Below are positions 23,283 through 31,455 of a stretch of DNA of 64,000 nucleotides, piece after piece. Position numbers and translations under genes: made by a program. The first letter of the stretch is position 1, and the number at the start of each line of letters is the position of its first letter. The notes beneath the pieces are model-generated. The model did no database searches. It was not told the origin of the DNA and saw only the letters and a list, made by a program, of their open reading frames with translations. The stretch covers positions 899,129 to 963,128 of the forward strand of contig NZ_FOXS01000002.1 of the NCBI RefSeq assembly GCF_900115775.1, in the 5' to 3' direction. The stretch comes from Hymenobacter arizonensis. GTDB taxonomy: Bacteria > Bacteroidota > Bacteroidia > Cytophagales > Hymenobacteraceae.

Positions 23283-24854
23283 CTATTTTCCCTGCAGCCG
23301 CTCGCGCAGTTGCTGATACAGCTTATCGCCTTCGCTGGGATGATAAGTGCTGGCCTCCACCAGCGCGCCGGTTTTATCGAACAGCATGTAGCGCGGGATG
23401 TAGGAAATCACCGGCTTCAGCGACTCCTGCACGGCGGGCGAGGCCAGGTAATGATAGCCGCGCAGATTGTATTTCGCGGCCAGCGCCGCCCATTTTTCCC
23501 GGTAGCCGGGCTGGTCGACGGACACATACAGCACCTCAATACCGTTTTGGCTAAGGAAGTCGTGCAAGGCGGGTTCGTGGCGAAACTCGGCGATGCACGG
23601 CCCGCACCACGAGGCCCAAAAATCAATGAACACCGGCCGCCCCCGGAACTGCTGGCGCACCAGCCCGGCCAGCGTTTTCACCGTGTCGAGGCCCGGTGCC
23701 GGGGCAAAGGCGAGGGCCCGGGCGCCCGTATCGAAGCGGCCCAGCGTTATGTTCTGCCCAACTGTGGCGGGAGCTGACTTGGTTAATTGGGCTTTGGCTG
23801 CCTGGGTCTGGAGCACCTGCTTGATGACTGGATTATACGGGCTGGCTGGAAACAGCCGCAGGTAGTCGGCCGACACCTTGGCAAAGTCGGCGGCGCTCAT
23901 GGCATTGAGAGCGGATGCGGTGAGCAGCAAGTCGCCCACTACCTGGCTTTGAGACGCAGCGGGTAAATAGTCATAGCGACCCACGTGGTCGGCCACCGGC
24001 GCAAACAGTGCTTCGTGGCGGAGCCAGGGGCGCGAAGCGGGGCGCGGGCCCGGCAGCACGCCTTTTTCCCGAAAGCTGGCCTCTGTGCCCAGGTTACCCA
24101 TGGCGCTGCAGCGATAACGCGGCAGGGCGGGGTTGTAGCGGCTAAAGAGGCTGTTGACCAGCTTGCGGGTTTCGCTACGCGACATTTTGAGGTTCAGGTT
24201 AGCCTTGGCTGAGTCCGAGAAATGCCTCATTAGGGCATCACCGGCCCATAAGAGGATGCGCTGCTCGGTTTCGGCCGTCAGCACGTCGTAGCACAGCTTG
24301 CTGATTTGCCGCTGCTGATAAGCCGCCAGTAGCAGGGCGTTGGGCTTTTTCATTTCGGCCTGCAGGGCCAGCAGGACGCCCGCGGCGGTAGGGGCAGCGG
24401 CCAAGGTCTTGGCTACCCGAGCCCCGTCGGGCGGTCCGCCGTTCAGGAGCTGGCGGTTGGCCAGCAGGTTGTTGGCCGCCGCATTGGTGCCACTGAACGT
24501 GGCCTGGGGAGCCTCGGCACCTTTGGCTGGTGCAATTGCAAATTCAACGCGGGCGCCCGGCTCCACGAACGCCAGCTGTTGGGGGGCGTCATTACCTTGG
24601 AAGCGTACAAAGCCCGTCTGGCCGTGCCGCAATTGGTAAGTGAACTTGCCTCCCCGCACCACGGCTTCGTTGGGGCCAGCGGCGAAAAAGTAGTTGAGCG
24701 GCAAGCCGGGCATTGGCTCAAAAATGGCCACCAGGGCCGAGTCTGCTGCACCGGGCATCTCCCCGACAATGGTGATGGCACCGCTGGTTTGGGCACGCAG
24801 CGGGGTGGGGGCCACGGCCAGCGCCGCCCCAAAGAGGAACATCCAGAATTTCAT
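23283..24854 (-). CDS. TlpA-like thioredoxin-fold protein with an N-terminal DUF4369-type domain
   Basis: A 523-residue exported protein. A signal peptide ends near LRAQ (residue 22); the next 100 residues (ITIVGEMPGAADSALVAIFE) resemble the beta-rich domain often found before TlpA modules in Bacteroidota. A helical middle follows, then a thioredoxin domain (about 390-523) with FIDFWASWCGPCIAEF (CxxC near 415), VLYVSVDQPG and the cis-Pro in YIPRYMLFD. It is probably a periplasmic thiol-disulfide reductant. Third gene of the blaI-M56 operon, 23 nt after the M56 stop, so it may be induced with them. Confidence 0.88.
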   Translation of the reverse strand: MKFWMFLFGAALAVAPTPLRAQTSGAITIVGEMPGAADSALVAIFEPMPGLPLNYFFAAGPNEAVVRGGKFTYQLRHGQTGFVRFQGNDAPQQLAFVEPGARVEFAIAPAKGAEAPQATFSGTNAAANNLLANRQLLNGGPPDGARVAKTLAAAPTAAGVLLALQAEMKKPNALLLAAYQQRQISKLCYDVLTAETEQRILLWAGDALMRHFSDSAKANLNLKMSRSETRKLVNSLFSRYNPALPRYRCSAMGNLGTEASFREKGVLPGPRPASRPWLRHEALFAPVADHVGRYDYLPAASQSQVVGDLLLTASALNAMSAADFAKVSADYLRLFPASPYNPVIKQVLQTQAAKAQLTKSAPATVGQNITLGRFDTGARALAFAPAPGLDTVKTLAGLVRQQFRGRPVFIDFWASWCGPCIAEFRHEPALHDFLSQNGIEVLYVSVDQPGYREKWAALAAKYNLRGYHYLASPAVQESLKPVISYIPRYMLFDKTGALVEASTYHPSEGDKLYQQLRERLQGK

Positions 24855-24877
24855 AAGAAGGGTAGTTCAGCCGGTGA

Positions 24878-26383
24878 TTACTGCGGAATAAATTGTCCCT
24901 GAGCATCAAATAGCAGGTAGTGCGCCCGGCGCCCCATTGCTATTTCGGCTCGGTATTGCGGAGCGCCGCCATCGGCTGGCTGCACTTCGGTCACGCTCAA
25001 CAAGCGGGCTTCGGGGTGATTTTTTGTGATGTACGCCAGCGCCGGAGCCGCCAGATACGGGACCCCTTTTGCCTCTTCGGGCGCCGCCGCGAGGGGCTGC
25101 TGTACACCGTACTTCTGGTTGAAGGCTTGTACATCTGCGCGGTCTTGGTTCTGCTTGGTCGTAATTATGACTGCTCCCTTTGCGCCGGATTTACCAATTA
25201 GCTCCCGGGCTTGCTCGCCCTTGAGCACGTTGATATAAGCGATGTCTTGTGGATTGATGGTGTTCATGACATCGTTGTTCAACTTCCCATCGACGTAGTA
25301 GACGGGCGCGGGGGCTCCAACTATGCCGGGAGTGGCATTTCTTTCTTTTATAACGAAGCGAGCCGACGCAGCCGGACGCTCGGCAGCCATTTTGGCTGTG
25401 CCCGTGGTAGCTGCTTTTGCATTATCGGGTTTAGTGGGCTGTGCGGGGCTAGCTGGGCGTGTCCCCGTGGGGGAGGGGCTTGTGGCTGCCGGCACCACGG
25501 GTCCCGCGCCCTGCGCCCGCGCTGCCGAGAAGCCCAAGGCCACAGCAAGCACCAGTGGCATAGCCACTAAATAGCGGGCCAGTTGCCCAGTCGAGGATAA
25601 TGGAGCGTTCATCATAGCAACACGGGTTTTGAGGGACGAAAAGGTGAAGGAAGAAACCAGCGAAGGCCCGGCCACGCCGTGGCTGAGGCGCAGCAAGCTG
25701 TACTGATAGGCGCGGCGGTCGAGGCCGGTTTGCAGGGCGGCGTGGTCGGCCAGGTACTCCAGGTTGTCGAGCAGGGCGCGGCGCAGCAGCCATGCCGCGG
25801 GGTTGCACCACGCCAGGGCCTGGGCCACTTGGGCCAGCAGCACGTCCAGGGTGTGCCACTGGCGTACATGCACTTGCTCGTGGCGCAGCACGGCGTCGAG
25901 TTCGGCAGCGGGGTGCTGCACCGGATTGAGGTAGATGGTTTGCCAGAACGAGAACGGGCTGACTGGCCCCGTGAGGGCGCGAATGGGCTGCCCGTACACC
26001 ACAGTAGGACGCGCAGTCCGCCGCAAGCGCCACAACGACACCAGTTGCACCAGCAGACGCACTAGTAGCAGCGCTGCGCCACCCGCATACAGTCCCAGGC
26101 CCAGGGCTTCCCAGTTGAGGAACGGCGCTACCGGTGCGGCCACGGCACTTGCACTGGCTGGCGCGGCCTCCACCAGCACCATTGCCGTTGGTAGCACGGC
26201 CGCCGCGGGCAGCAACGCAGGCACGGGCAGCACCGGATACACCGCCGAAAAGACCAGCGCGAAAAGCAGGTAGAAACGGTTGAGAAAGAAAAAGGTGAGC
26301 CGGCGCAGCAGCCCGAAATACGCCGCCGTAAACAGCAGCAGCACCACATTGGCCTTGAGCAGGTAGAGCAGGGTGGCAGCCAT
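24878..26383 (-). CDS. M56-family (BlaR1-like) membrane metallopeptidase with TonB-plug-like tail
   Basis: A 501-residue sensor-peptidase. Four transmembrane helices enclose the cytoplasmic gluzincin site RHEQVHVRQWHTLD (HExxH near 165) and a downstream NLEYLADHAAL with the third-ligand Glu. After the last helix (near 285) comes a Pro/Thr/Ala-rich linker, then a domain reading YYVDGKLNNDVMNTINPQDI and GAVIITTKQ, the consensus of SusC/TonB-receptor plugs. No beta-lactam-binding domain is present. The family cleaves BlaI-type repressors on signal. Starts 2 nt after the blaI stop, so the two are translationally linked. Confidence 0.92.
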   Translation of the reverse strand: MAATLLYLLKANVVLLLFTAAYFGLLRRLTFFFLNRFYLLFALVFSAVYPVLPVPALLPAAAVLPTAMVLVEAAPASASAVAAPVAPFLNWEALGLGLYAGGAALLLVRLLVQLVSLWRLRRTARPTVVYGQPIRALTGPVSPFSFWQTIYLNPVQHPAAELDAVLRHEQVHVRQWHTLDVLLAQVAQALAWCNPAAWLLRRALLDNLEYLADHAALQTGLDRRAYQYSLLRLSHGVAGPSLVSSFTFSSLKTRVAMMNAPLSSTGQLARYLVAMPLVLAVALGFSAARAQGAGPVVPAATSPSPTGTRPASPAQPTKPDNAKAATTGTAKMAAERPAASARFVIKERNATPGIVGAPAPVYYVDGKLNNDVMNTINPQDIAYINVLKGEQARELIGKSGAKGAVIITTKQNQDRADVQAFNQKYGVQQPLAAAPEEAKGVPYLAAPALAYITKNHPEARLLSVTEVQPADGGAPQYRAEIAMGRRAHYLLFDAQGQFIPQ

Positions 26384-26385
26384 GG

Positions 26386-26754
26386 CTATTCGGGCTTTTT
26401 GCTTTCGATGAGCTTGATAATATCCTGCAAATCAGCAGCACTGATTTTATCGTCCTGTGCAAAAAAGGACACCAACTCCTTATAGGAATTCTGAAAGTGC
26501 TGCTGCACCAGCGTGCCCAGCGAGCGACGCTGGTACTCGTCGGCCGAAATCACGGGCACAAAGCGGTAGGAATTACCCAGTTTTTCGGCCCGCACGTAGC
26601 CCTTGCGTTCCAGGTTGCGGAGCGTGGAAGCCAGCGTGGTGTAGGGCGGGCGCGGCGTGGGCAGGGCGTCGAGCACGTCTTTCACAAAGCCGCCATTGGG
26701 GAGAGGCCAAAGCACGCGCAGGGCGTCTTCTTCAGGTTGAGTGAGGCGTTCCAT
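26386..26754 (-). CDS. BlaI/MecI-type transcriptional repressor
   Basis: A 122-residue winged-helix repressor. The DNA-binding part begins LTQPEEDALRVLWPLPNGGFVKDVLDAL and continues PYTTLASTLRNLERKGYVRAEKLGNSYRF, the BlaI/MecI/CopY pattern; the C-terminal helices (SLGTLVQQHFQNSYKELVSFF) dimerise. It heads the operon blaI-M56-TlpA-like. In the family the partner M56 protease destroys the repressor to induce the operon. Two dyads sharing TACGA/TCGTA lie 21-55 nt upstream of the ATG and are the likely operators, giving autoregulation. Confidence 0.95.
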   Translation of the reverse strand: MERLTQPEEDALRVLWPLPNGGFVKDVLDALPTPRPPYTTLASTLRNLERKGYVRAEKLGNSYRFVPVISADEYQRRSLGTLVQQHFQNSYKELVSFFAQDDKISAADLQDIIKLIESKKPE

Positions 26755-26774
26755 GGGATAAGACCGAAGAGTAA

Positions 26775-26791
26775 TTACGATAATGTCGTAA
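26775..26791 (-). promoter_or_regulatory. Candidate BlaI operator 1
   Basis: 17-bp dyad TTACGATAATGTCGTAA with 6-bp arms, 20 nt from the blaI ATG. Confidence 0.7.
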
Positions 26792-26794
26792 ATC

Positions 26795-26809
26795 TACGAA
26801 AATTTCGTA
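26795..26809 (-). promoter_or_regulatory. Candidate BlaI operator 2
   Basis: 15-bp dyad TACGAAAATTTCGTA, perfect except for the central base, 3 nt beyond operator 1. It shares TACGA/TCGTA with it, as expected for two sites of the same dimer. Confidence 0.7.
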
Positions 26810-26850
26810 ATTAAGGTCAACGCGTCGCATTTTTATTTCTCCTTGAATAC

Positions 26851-26885
26851 AAAAAGAGCCCTGTCTGTTAGCCAGGGCTCTTTTT
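26851..26885. terminator. Terminator after the second STAS-like gene
   Basis: AAAAAGAGCCCTG pairs with CAGGGCTCTTTTT around a 9-nt loop. It lies 23 nt past the stop of the minus-strand STAS-like gene. Confidence 0.9.
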
Positions 26886-26907
26886 ATTCAGAAACTCATG
26901 TTGGTAC

Positions 26908-27330
26908 CTATCGAGCAGCTTGCTGGGCCTGGAGCCAGGCTATGGCCTTGCCTTCATCGCCGAAGAACCCTACTACAAAAGGCTTGTCATGGTAAGATTC
27001 GATGGGAGCAAAGTCGGGCCCGGTCGAGATGTGGTGGTGCAGGTCCGGGCCCACCAGGTAGGCCACGAACAGCCGGCCCTGTAGCCGAGCGGCCATGTTG
27101 GGGAAGTATTCGGCCAGCAGCCACGTGGTGATGGCCGGGTCGTTGAGGGTGCGCCGCCGAATGTCTTGCATCCAAAACCGGCAGTTGTCGCGCAAGGCAA
27201 TCTCAGTCAGCTGTTCGTAAGCCGCCGGCAATAGCATGGGGTCGGGCTGGAAGCCCCAGCGGCCCACCAGCACCCCCAAATCGGGGCGAAGGGCAAGCTG
27301 CAGCAAAGGCATGGCGTGGGCTGGATTCAT
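26908..27330 (-). CDS. Small STAS/SpoIIAA-like protein, family member 2
   Basis: A 140-residue soluble protein. It shares with the proteins at 3689 and 58170 a CRFWMQDIRRR strand/helix, a central TTWLLAEYFPNMAARL helix, the FVAYLV strand, and an FFGDEGKAIAWLQ tail. Closest to member 3 (CRFWLLDMRQR, FVAYVA, FFNNEKDAAEWL). No catalytic motif or membrane segment. The pattern suggests a STAS-like alpha/beta sandwich, perhaps a regulatory or binding protein; the function is unknown. Unlike the other two members it starts with ATG. Confidence 0.75.
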   Translation of the reverse strand: MNPAHAMPLLQLALRPDLGVLVGRWGFQPDPMLLPAAYEQLTEIALRDNCRFWMQDIRRRTLNDPAITTWLLAEYFPNMAARLQGRLFVAYLVGPDLHHHISTGPDFAPIESYHDKPFVVGFFGDEGKAIAWLQAQQAAR

Positions 27331-27400
27331 GAAGCAGGTGGGCGGTGAAGGCAGAGTGTAAGGGGACGCAGGCGCTAGGGTTGGGCTTAGCTGCTGTAAG

Positions 27401-28657
27401 CTAATGCGCGGGTGTTGCTTCTACTGCCAGTGGTCCCGCGTCCACCGGTGGGTGCTTGCGTAGGGAGCGCACCGCCAGCCCCACACTCACCAGCGTGAGC
27501 ACCGCGCCCAGCAAAAATGGCGCCCCCGGAAACTGCACCGGTGCCGTGGGGCGCGTGAAATAACCGAACAGGTAAGTCATCATAAGGGGGCCTACTACGC
27601 CTGTGGCGCTGATGAGGCTGGTGAGCGACCCCTGCAGCTCGCCCTGCTCATTGGCTGGCACCTGGCTGGAAATGGTGCCCTGCAGCGCTGGTCCCGCCAG
27701 CCCACCCAGGCAATAGGGCGCCAAAAATACGAGCATGAGCCAGCCTTTGGAGGCAAACGCAAATAACACGAAACCCACCGTATAGCAGCTCAAGCCGATG
27801 ACAATGGCCCGGGCCGCCCCCAGCTTTGGAATGGCAATGCGCACCAGCCCGCCCTGCACCAACCCCGAAAACAGCCCCACCACGGCCAGCGAAATGCCCA
27901 CCATTCGCTCGGTCCAGCCAAATTTAAACATGGTATAAAACGTCCAGACCGACTGGGTGGACGAGCCCGCCAGGTAAATCAGTATGAGAGAAGCCACCAG
28001 CCCGAGCACCGCCGGGTACTTGCGCAGCCGCAGCAGCGAAGCCACGGGATTGGCCCGCCGCCACTGAAACGCCCGCCGCTGCTCGGGGGCCAGCGACTCG
28101 GGCAGCACAAAAAAGCCGTATAGGAAATTGCACAAGCTCAGGCCCGCTGCCACCATAAACGGCACCCGCGACCCATAATCGGCCAGCAAGCCCCCTATCG
28201 CCGGCCCTACAATGAAACCGACCCCGAACGCCGCACCCACCAAACCAAAGTTCTGGGCCCGCTTTTCGGGCGTACTGATGTCGGCGATGTAGGCCGTGGC
28301 CGTAGTGAAACTGGCCCCGGTGATGCCCGCAATTACGCGGCCCACGAAGAGCCACGCCAGGGTAGGAGCGAAGGTGAGAAAGATGTAGTCCAGCCCCAGG
28401 CCCAGTAGCGCGGCCAGAAGCACCGGCCGCCGCCCCAGCTTGTCGCTGAGCCCGCCAATGACCGGAGCAAAGCAAAACTGGGCCAGCGCGTAGGCAAATG
28501 TGAGCCAGCCCGAGTACTCCGACGCCCGGCTCAGCCCTTCGCCCGTGAGCTGCTGAATGAGTTTCGGCACCACCGGAATGATGATGCCCAGCCCGATAAC
28601 ATCAATCAGAATCGTGATGAAGATGAAGCCCAGCGCGGGGGAACGTTTATCGGACAT
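27401..28657 (-). CDS. MFS transporter, TCR/Tet(A)-like
   Basis: A 418-residue transporter with twelve predicted membrane helices. The N-terminus [23 protein letters not shown] is typical of the Tet/TCR drug:H+ antiporter branch, and the loop 2-3 motif A is [13 protein letters not shown]. Helix 5 has the antiporter-type G/P-rich pattern ([24 protein letters not shown]). The substrate could be tetracycline-like drugs or metabolites, and resistance is not implied. ATG 28657 chosen as the [11 protein letters not shown] start; the longer frame to 28720 enters the divergent promoter region. Confidence 0.92.
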   Translation of the reverse strand: MSDKRSPALGFIFITILIDVIGLGIIIPVVPKLIQQLTGEGLSRASEYSGWLTFAYALAQFCFAPVIGGLSDKLGRRPVLLAALLGLGLDYIFLTFAPTLAWLFVGRVIAGITGASFTTATAYIADISTPEKRAQNFGLVGAAFGVGFIVGPAIGGLLADYGSRVPFMVAAGLSLCNFLYGFFVLPESLAPEQRRAFQWRRANPVASLLRLRKYPAVLGLVASLILIYLAGSSTQSVWTFYTMFKFGWTERMVGISLAVVGLFSGLVQGGLVRIAIPKLGAARAIVIGLSCYTVGFVLFAFASKGWLMLVFLAPYCLGGLAGPALQGTISSQVPANEQGELQGSLTSLISATGVVGPLMMTYLFGYFTRPTAPVQFPGAPFLLGAVLTLVSVGLAVRSLRKHPPVDAGPLAVEATPAH

Positions 28658-28806
28658 AGGGCAAAGCAAAACGACTCCGGCCGTGGGCAGCCGAACCGCA
28701 AAGGTCAGGAGAAAAAGCACGCGGCCGAAACGGTGCCAATCATTTAGGCCTCGTAGCTGTGCGGCGGACGTATTTTGCAGCTCTATTTCGCGGCGATAGT
28801 TACTTT

Positions 28807-29901
28807 ATGCCTGCTCAACCTTATCCTGTACTAGCATACCGCCCCGAACTCAATGGCTTGCGGGCGGTAGCAGTGGTTATTGTGCTGGTGCAGCACTGGG
28901 TGCGCCCGTCATTCCCACTGGGCGAGTTGGGGCCGAGTCTGTTTTTTGTGCTTAGCGGCTATTTAGTAGCCGGCATCATCTGGAGGTACGACGCTTACGT
29001 GGGTGCGCCCGGGCCTTGGTGGCGCCGCGTGGGCGTGTTCTACCTGAGGCGAGCCTTTCGCATTTTGCCTTTGTACTACCTGGCCCTGGTTGGCTCAGCA
29101 CTGCTGCCACTGGCCATGGTGCGCGAGTACCCCATGTGGTTTGTGCTGCCCGGTGCCAACCTGCTCATTTACCGCCTTGGAGGCTGGGGCGATGGTGTGG
29201 GTCATTACTGGACTATTGCTGTCGAAGCCCAGTTTTACTTTTTGTGGCCTTTCGTACTTGCTGTGGTAGGCCGCCGTCTTAAATCGTTATTGGCACTAGC
29301 AGCCACAGCCTGGGTGTTTCGCGTGCTGTGGTCCACTTGGGTGAGTCCCGGCATGGTGCATTTACTGTTGCCAGCCAGCTTCGACTTGTTTGCGTTGGGG
29401 GCAGTATTGCGCCTCGCCCAAGGACAGCAATGGTTGACCCGGATTACTGTGTGGTGGCACGTCTTGCTGGCTTGGGGCATCTGGGTAGGTTTGCGGTTGT
29501 TGCTGAGCCATAACCCTGAACCGCAGGCATGGGCGGTGGGCCAATCCATTGTACTGGCTCTGGCTGATTTTCTAACCGTTGGCTGGCTCCTAAATGCCCC
29601 TCAGGCTGGCCGGTACTTGGGCATCAACCAATCCGTGGTGCAATGGATAGGGCGACGCAGCTACGGCATATACCTTTTTCATTTACCATTGCTCGTATGC
29701 TGGCAGCGGCTGGTGTATCACTTCGTGCCGGATACTGCCGACCGCGCCCACTTAATGGGTCCTTTGCCGGTGCTGCTGGTCCTGACACCAGTATTAGCTG
29801 TTTTAAGTGCCGCTGCATGGCATTTGGTGGAAGCTCCCATCGACCGGTTCAAAAATAGGTTTCCATACGCCACCTCTCCATCAGAACTCAAACCAGCCTA
29901 G
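28807..29901 (+). CDS. Acyltransferase 3 (OafA/NodX-like) membrane protein
   Basis: A 364-residue integral membrane acyltransferase with about ten helices. The N-terminal signature is YRPELNGLRAVAVVIVLVQHW with the conserved Arg and His, followed by GELGPSLFFVLSGYL and FYLRRAFRILPLYYL; the VEAQFYFLWPFVL motif is also kept. Such enzymes O-acetylate sugars of polysaccharides or lipids; the target is unknown. ATG 28807 is chosen since it begins shortly before the Arg-Pro-Glu-Leu motif. Divergent from the MFS gene, and no polysaccharide cluster surrounds it. Confidence 0.92.
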   Translation: MPAQPYPVLAYRPELNGLRAVAVVIVLVQHWVRPSFPLGELGPSLFFVLSGYLVAGIIWRYDAYVGAPGPWWRRVGVFYLRRAFRILPLYYLALVGSALLPLAMVREYPMWFVLPGANLLIYRLGGWGDGVGHYWTIAVEAQFYFLWPFVLAVVGRRLKSLLALAATAWVFRVLWSTWVSPGMVHLLLPASFDLFALGAVLRLAQGQQWLTRITVWWHVLLAWGIWVGLRLLLSHNPEPQAWAVGQSIVLALADFLTVGWLLNAPQAGRYLGINQSVVQWIGRRSYGIYLFHLPLLVCWQRLVYHFVPDTADRAHLMGPLPVLLVLTPVLAVLSAAAWHLVEAPIDRFKNRFPYATSPSELKPA

Positions 29902-29965
29902 CGTGGCGTGAACGCCTTCAACGCAAGCAAGTGGTCCGAGAGCAGCATTCCGCAGCCAGCATTGA

Positions 29966-30616
29966 CTAAACCGGCGCGCTGGCGCCCAAAGCGGCCAGTG
30001 GCAGGGGCCCCGAATCGACGAGGCGCTGCTGCGCACTGAGGCCCACGTCCAGCAAATCCTGCATCAGGCCCTCGCCAATGGTTTCCCGCGTGTAGGTGTC
30101 GTTGGTGGTGCTCACCACCAGCACCGGGCGTTCGGGCAGGCCCACCAAGGTGGCCCGGCGGTCAATCTCCGTTGGGAACACGGGCGCGCACATAATCAAT
30201 CGGGTGTAGTCGATGCTGGTACTGGCCAGCCAGCGGCAGGCAGCCGCTGCGCCGTGGCCGTAGCCGAAGACGGTGAGGGGCGTGCCGGGAGGGCAACGGG
30301 CCAGCACGTCGTTGGTGAGGCCGTCGAGGTAGGCGCTGAGGTCGGAGAGGTCGGCCAGCAGCGAATCGGGCGCGAACCACGCCGCGCCAGTGAGCGGCGC
30401 TTCGCCCTCGGCGGTGGGCAGGGCGTGGCGACTTAGGGCTTCGGGCAGCAGCAGCAGCCGCTCGGGGGTGTCGAGGTTGAGGAGCTGGTCGGCCAGGTCC
30501 GACATGGGCTGGTCGTGGCCGTGCAGGCACACCCACACGTGCTCAATGGCGGGCCCCGGCTCGCCCAGGCTCAGGTAGCGCGCCGTGCGGGGCGTAGTAA
30601 AGGAAAGTGGAATCAT
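29966..30616 (-). CDS. Degenerate alpha/beta hydrolase (phospholipase/carboxylesterase-like)
   Basis: A 216-residue protein with the fold pattern of carboxylesterase/phospholipase (YpfH/EstB-type) hydrolases: VWVCLHGHDQPMSDLADQL, then TVFGYGHGAAAACRWL and VLVVSTTNDTYTRE. The nucleophile elbow GxSxG reads GYGHG (118-122), so His121 replaces the catalytic Ser. The expected Asp is present (D173), but no His follows it in the last 43 residues. Two of three triad residues are therefore missing, and hydrolysis by the usual mechanism is unlikely. It may be a binding or regulatory remnant. The reading frame is otherwise intact. Confidence 0.82.
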   Translation of the reverse strand: MIPLSFTTPRTARYLSLGEPGPAIEHVWVCLHGHDQPMSDLADQLLNLDTPERLLLLPEALSRHALPTAEGEAPLTGAAWFAPDSLLADLSDLSAYLDGLTNDVLARCPPGTPLTVFGYGHGAAAACRWLASTSIDYTRLIMCAPVFPTEIDRRATLVGLPERPVLVVSTTNDTYTRETIGEGLMQDLLDVGLSAQQRLVDSGPLPLAALGASAPV

Positions 30617-30938
30617 AGGGTCGCAAGTAAAGCCAACGTGATGCAGAAGTCTATACGGTAGTTGTCGGCGTAGCGTCGGTTCGGGGCTCGTGCGTCTGCC
30701 TCAGACCGTGCCACCGCCCTGCCAGCAGGAGCAGGCTGCCGCAGGCGGTTCAAGGTCTGATTAGCTTATTGCGGGCCAAGCATTCCAGCAGCGTTGCTGA
30801 CGAACTTACATCTGCTTTCCCAGCGTGCTACTTCCGGAATACTGTTCAAGTGCTATCTATTTGTTGTCAACTACCGTATGATGGGCAATCCCGGCTTTTC
30901 CGGGCCTCCCTCTGACCCTCACTTACAGTACTATTTCC
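30617..30938. other. Intergenic region, nothing recognised
   Basis: 322 bp between the degenerate hydrolase and the small membrane protein. No repeat, convincing promoter or gene was seen. Possible starts upstream of 30939 lack protein character. Confidence 0.5.
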
Positions 30939-31133
30939 ATGAACCAAAAACGCACCTTCGGCACGGTTCTGACCATTCTGGGCATCCTCGGCATTATCAT
31001 TGGCGCCCTTGCTTTTCTGGGTATCGGCAACCTTGGCCTGAGCAAGCTCAACTCCGCCGTTCCGTTTATAGTGGGCCTCATCTTCTTCATGGCCGGTATC
31101 AACCTCGTAAAGACCACCGGCGACCGGGCCTAG
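30939..31133 (+). CDS. Small two-helix membrane protein
   Basis: A 64-residue protein with two predicted membrane helices: TVLTILGILGIIIGALAFLG and AVPFIVGLIFFMAGINLV, separated by a short polar turn. The N-terminus (MNQKR) and C-terminus (KTTGDRA) are both charged, suggesting both ends in the cytoplasm. Similar short proteins are widespread in Bacteroidota and unassigned. The start ATG is clear, as it follows a non-coding stretch. Located 118 bp before the tRNA-fMet gene. Confidence 0.8.
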   Translation: MNQKRTFGTVLTILGILGIIIGALAFLGIGNLGLSKLNSAVPFIVGLIFFMAGINLVKTTGDRA

Positions 31134-31208
31134 CGCTCCGAATTGATAAAATACTGGCTTGGTAGTCAACGGCTCACTGGCTGTGAGCAGGTTTTTCCAC
31201 GCAAATAC

Positions 31209-31239
31209 ATTGCCTTCCCGAAAAAGCACATTACCTTTG
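31209..31239 (+). promoter_or_regulatory. Promoter of the tRNA-fMet gene
   Basis: ATTG at 31209-31212, 19 nt spacer, then TACCTTTG at 31232-31239 (exact TAnnTTTG). The tRNA begins 13 nt downstream. This is the best -33/-7 pair in the window. Confidence 0.8.
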
Positions 31240-31251
31240 TATCACAAACAG

Positions 31252-31324
<73 letters not shown>

Positions 31325-31327
31325 CCT

Positions 31328-31361
31328 AAAAGGCCGTTTTCCATATGGGAAACGGCCTTTT
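31328..31361 (+). terminator. Terminator of tRNA-fMet
   Basis: AAAAGGCCGTTTTCC pairs with GGGAAACGGCCTTTT around ATAT, followed by CCTTTTT. It starts three bases after the tRNA discriminator. Confidence 0.9.
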
Positions 31362-31401
31362 CCTTTTTAGCCTCCACTATCGGGGCAATGGTTAGTTCGT
31401 A

Positions 31402-31433
31402 AAAAAGGCCCGACGCATGCGCCGGGCCTTTTT
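31402..31433. terminator. Terminator of the minus-strand gene at 31456
   Basis: AAAAAGGCCCG pairs with CGGGCCTTTTT with a GC-rich inner palindrome (GCATGC); 22 bp beyond the stop codon of the adjacent minus-strand gene. Confidence 0.85.
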
Positions 31434-31455
31434 GCTAATATGAAACGGAAGCAAA

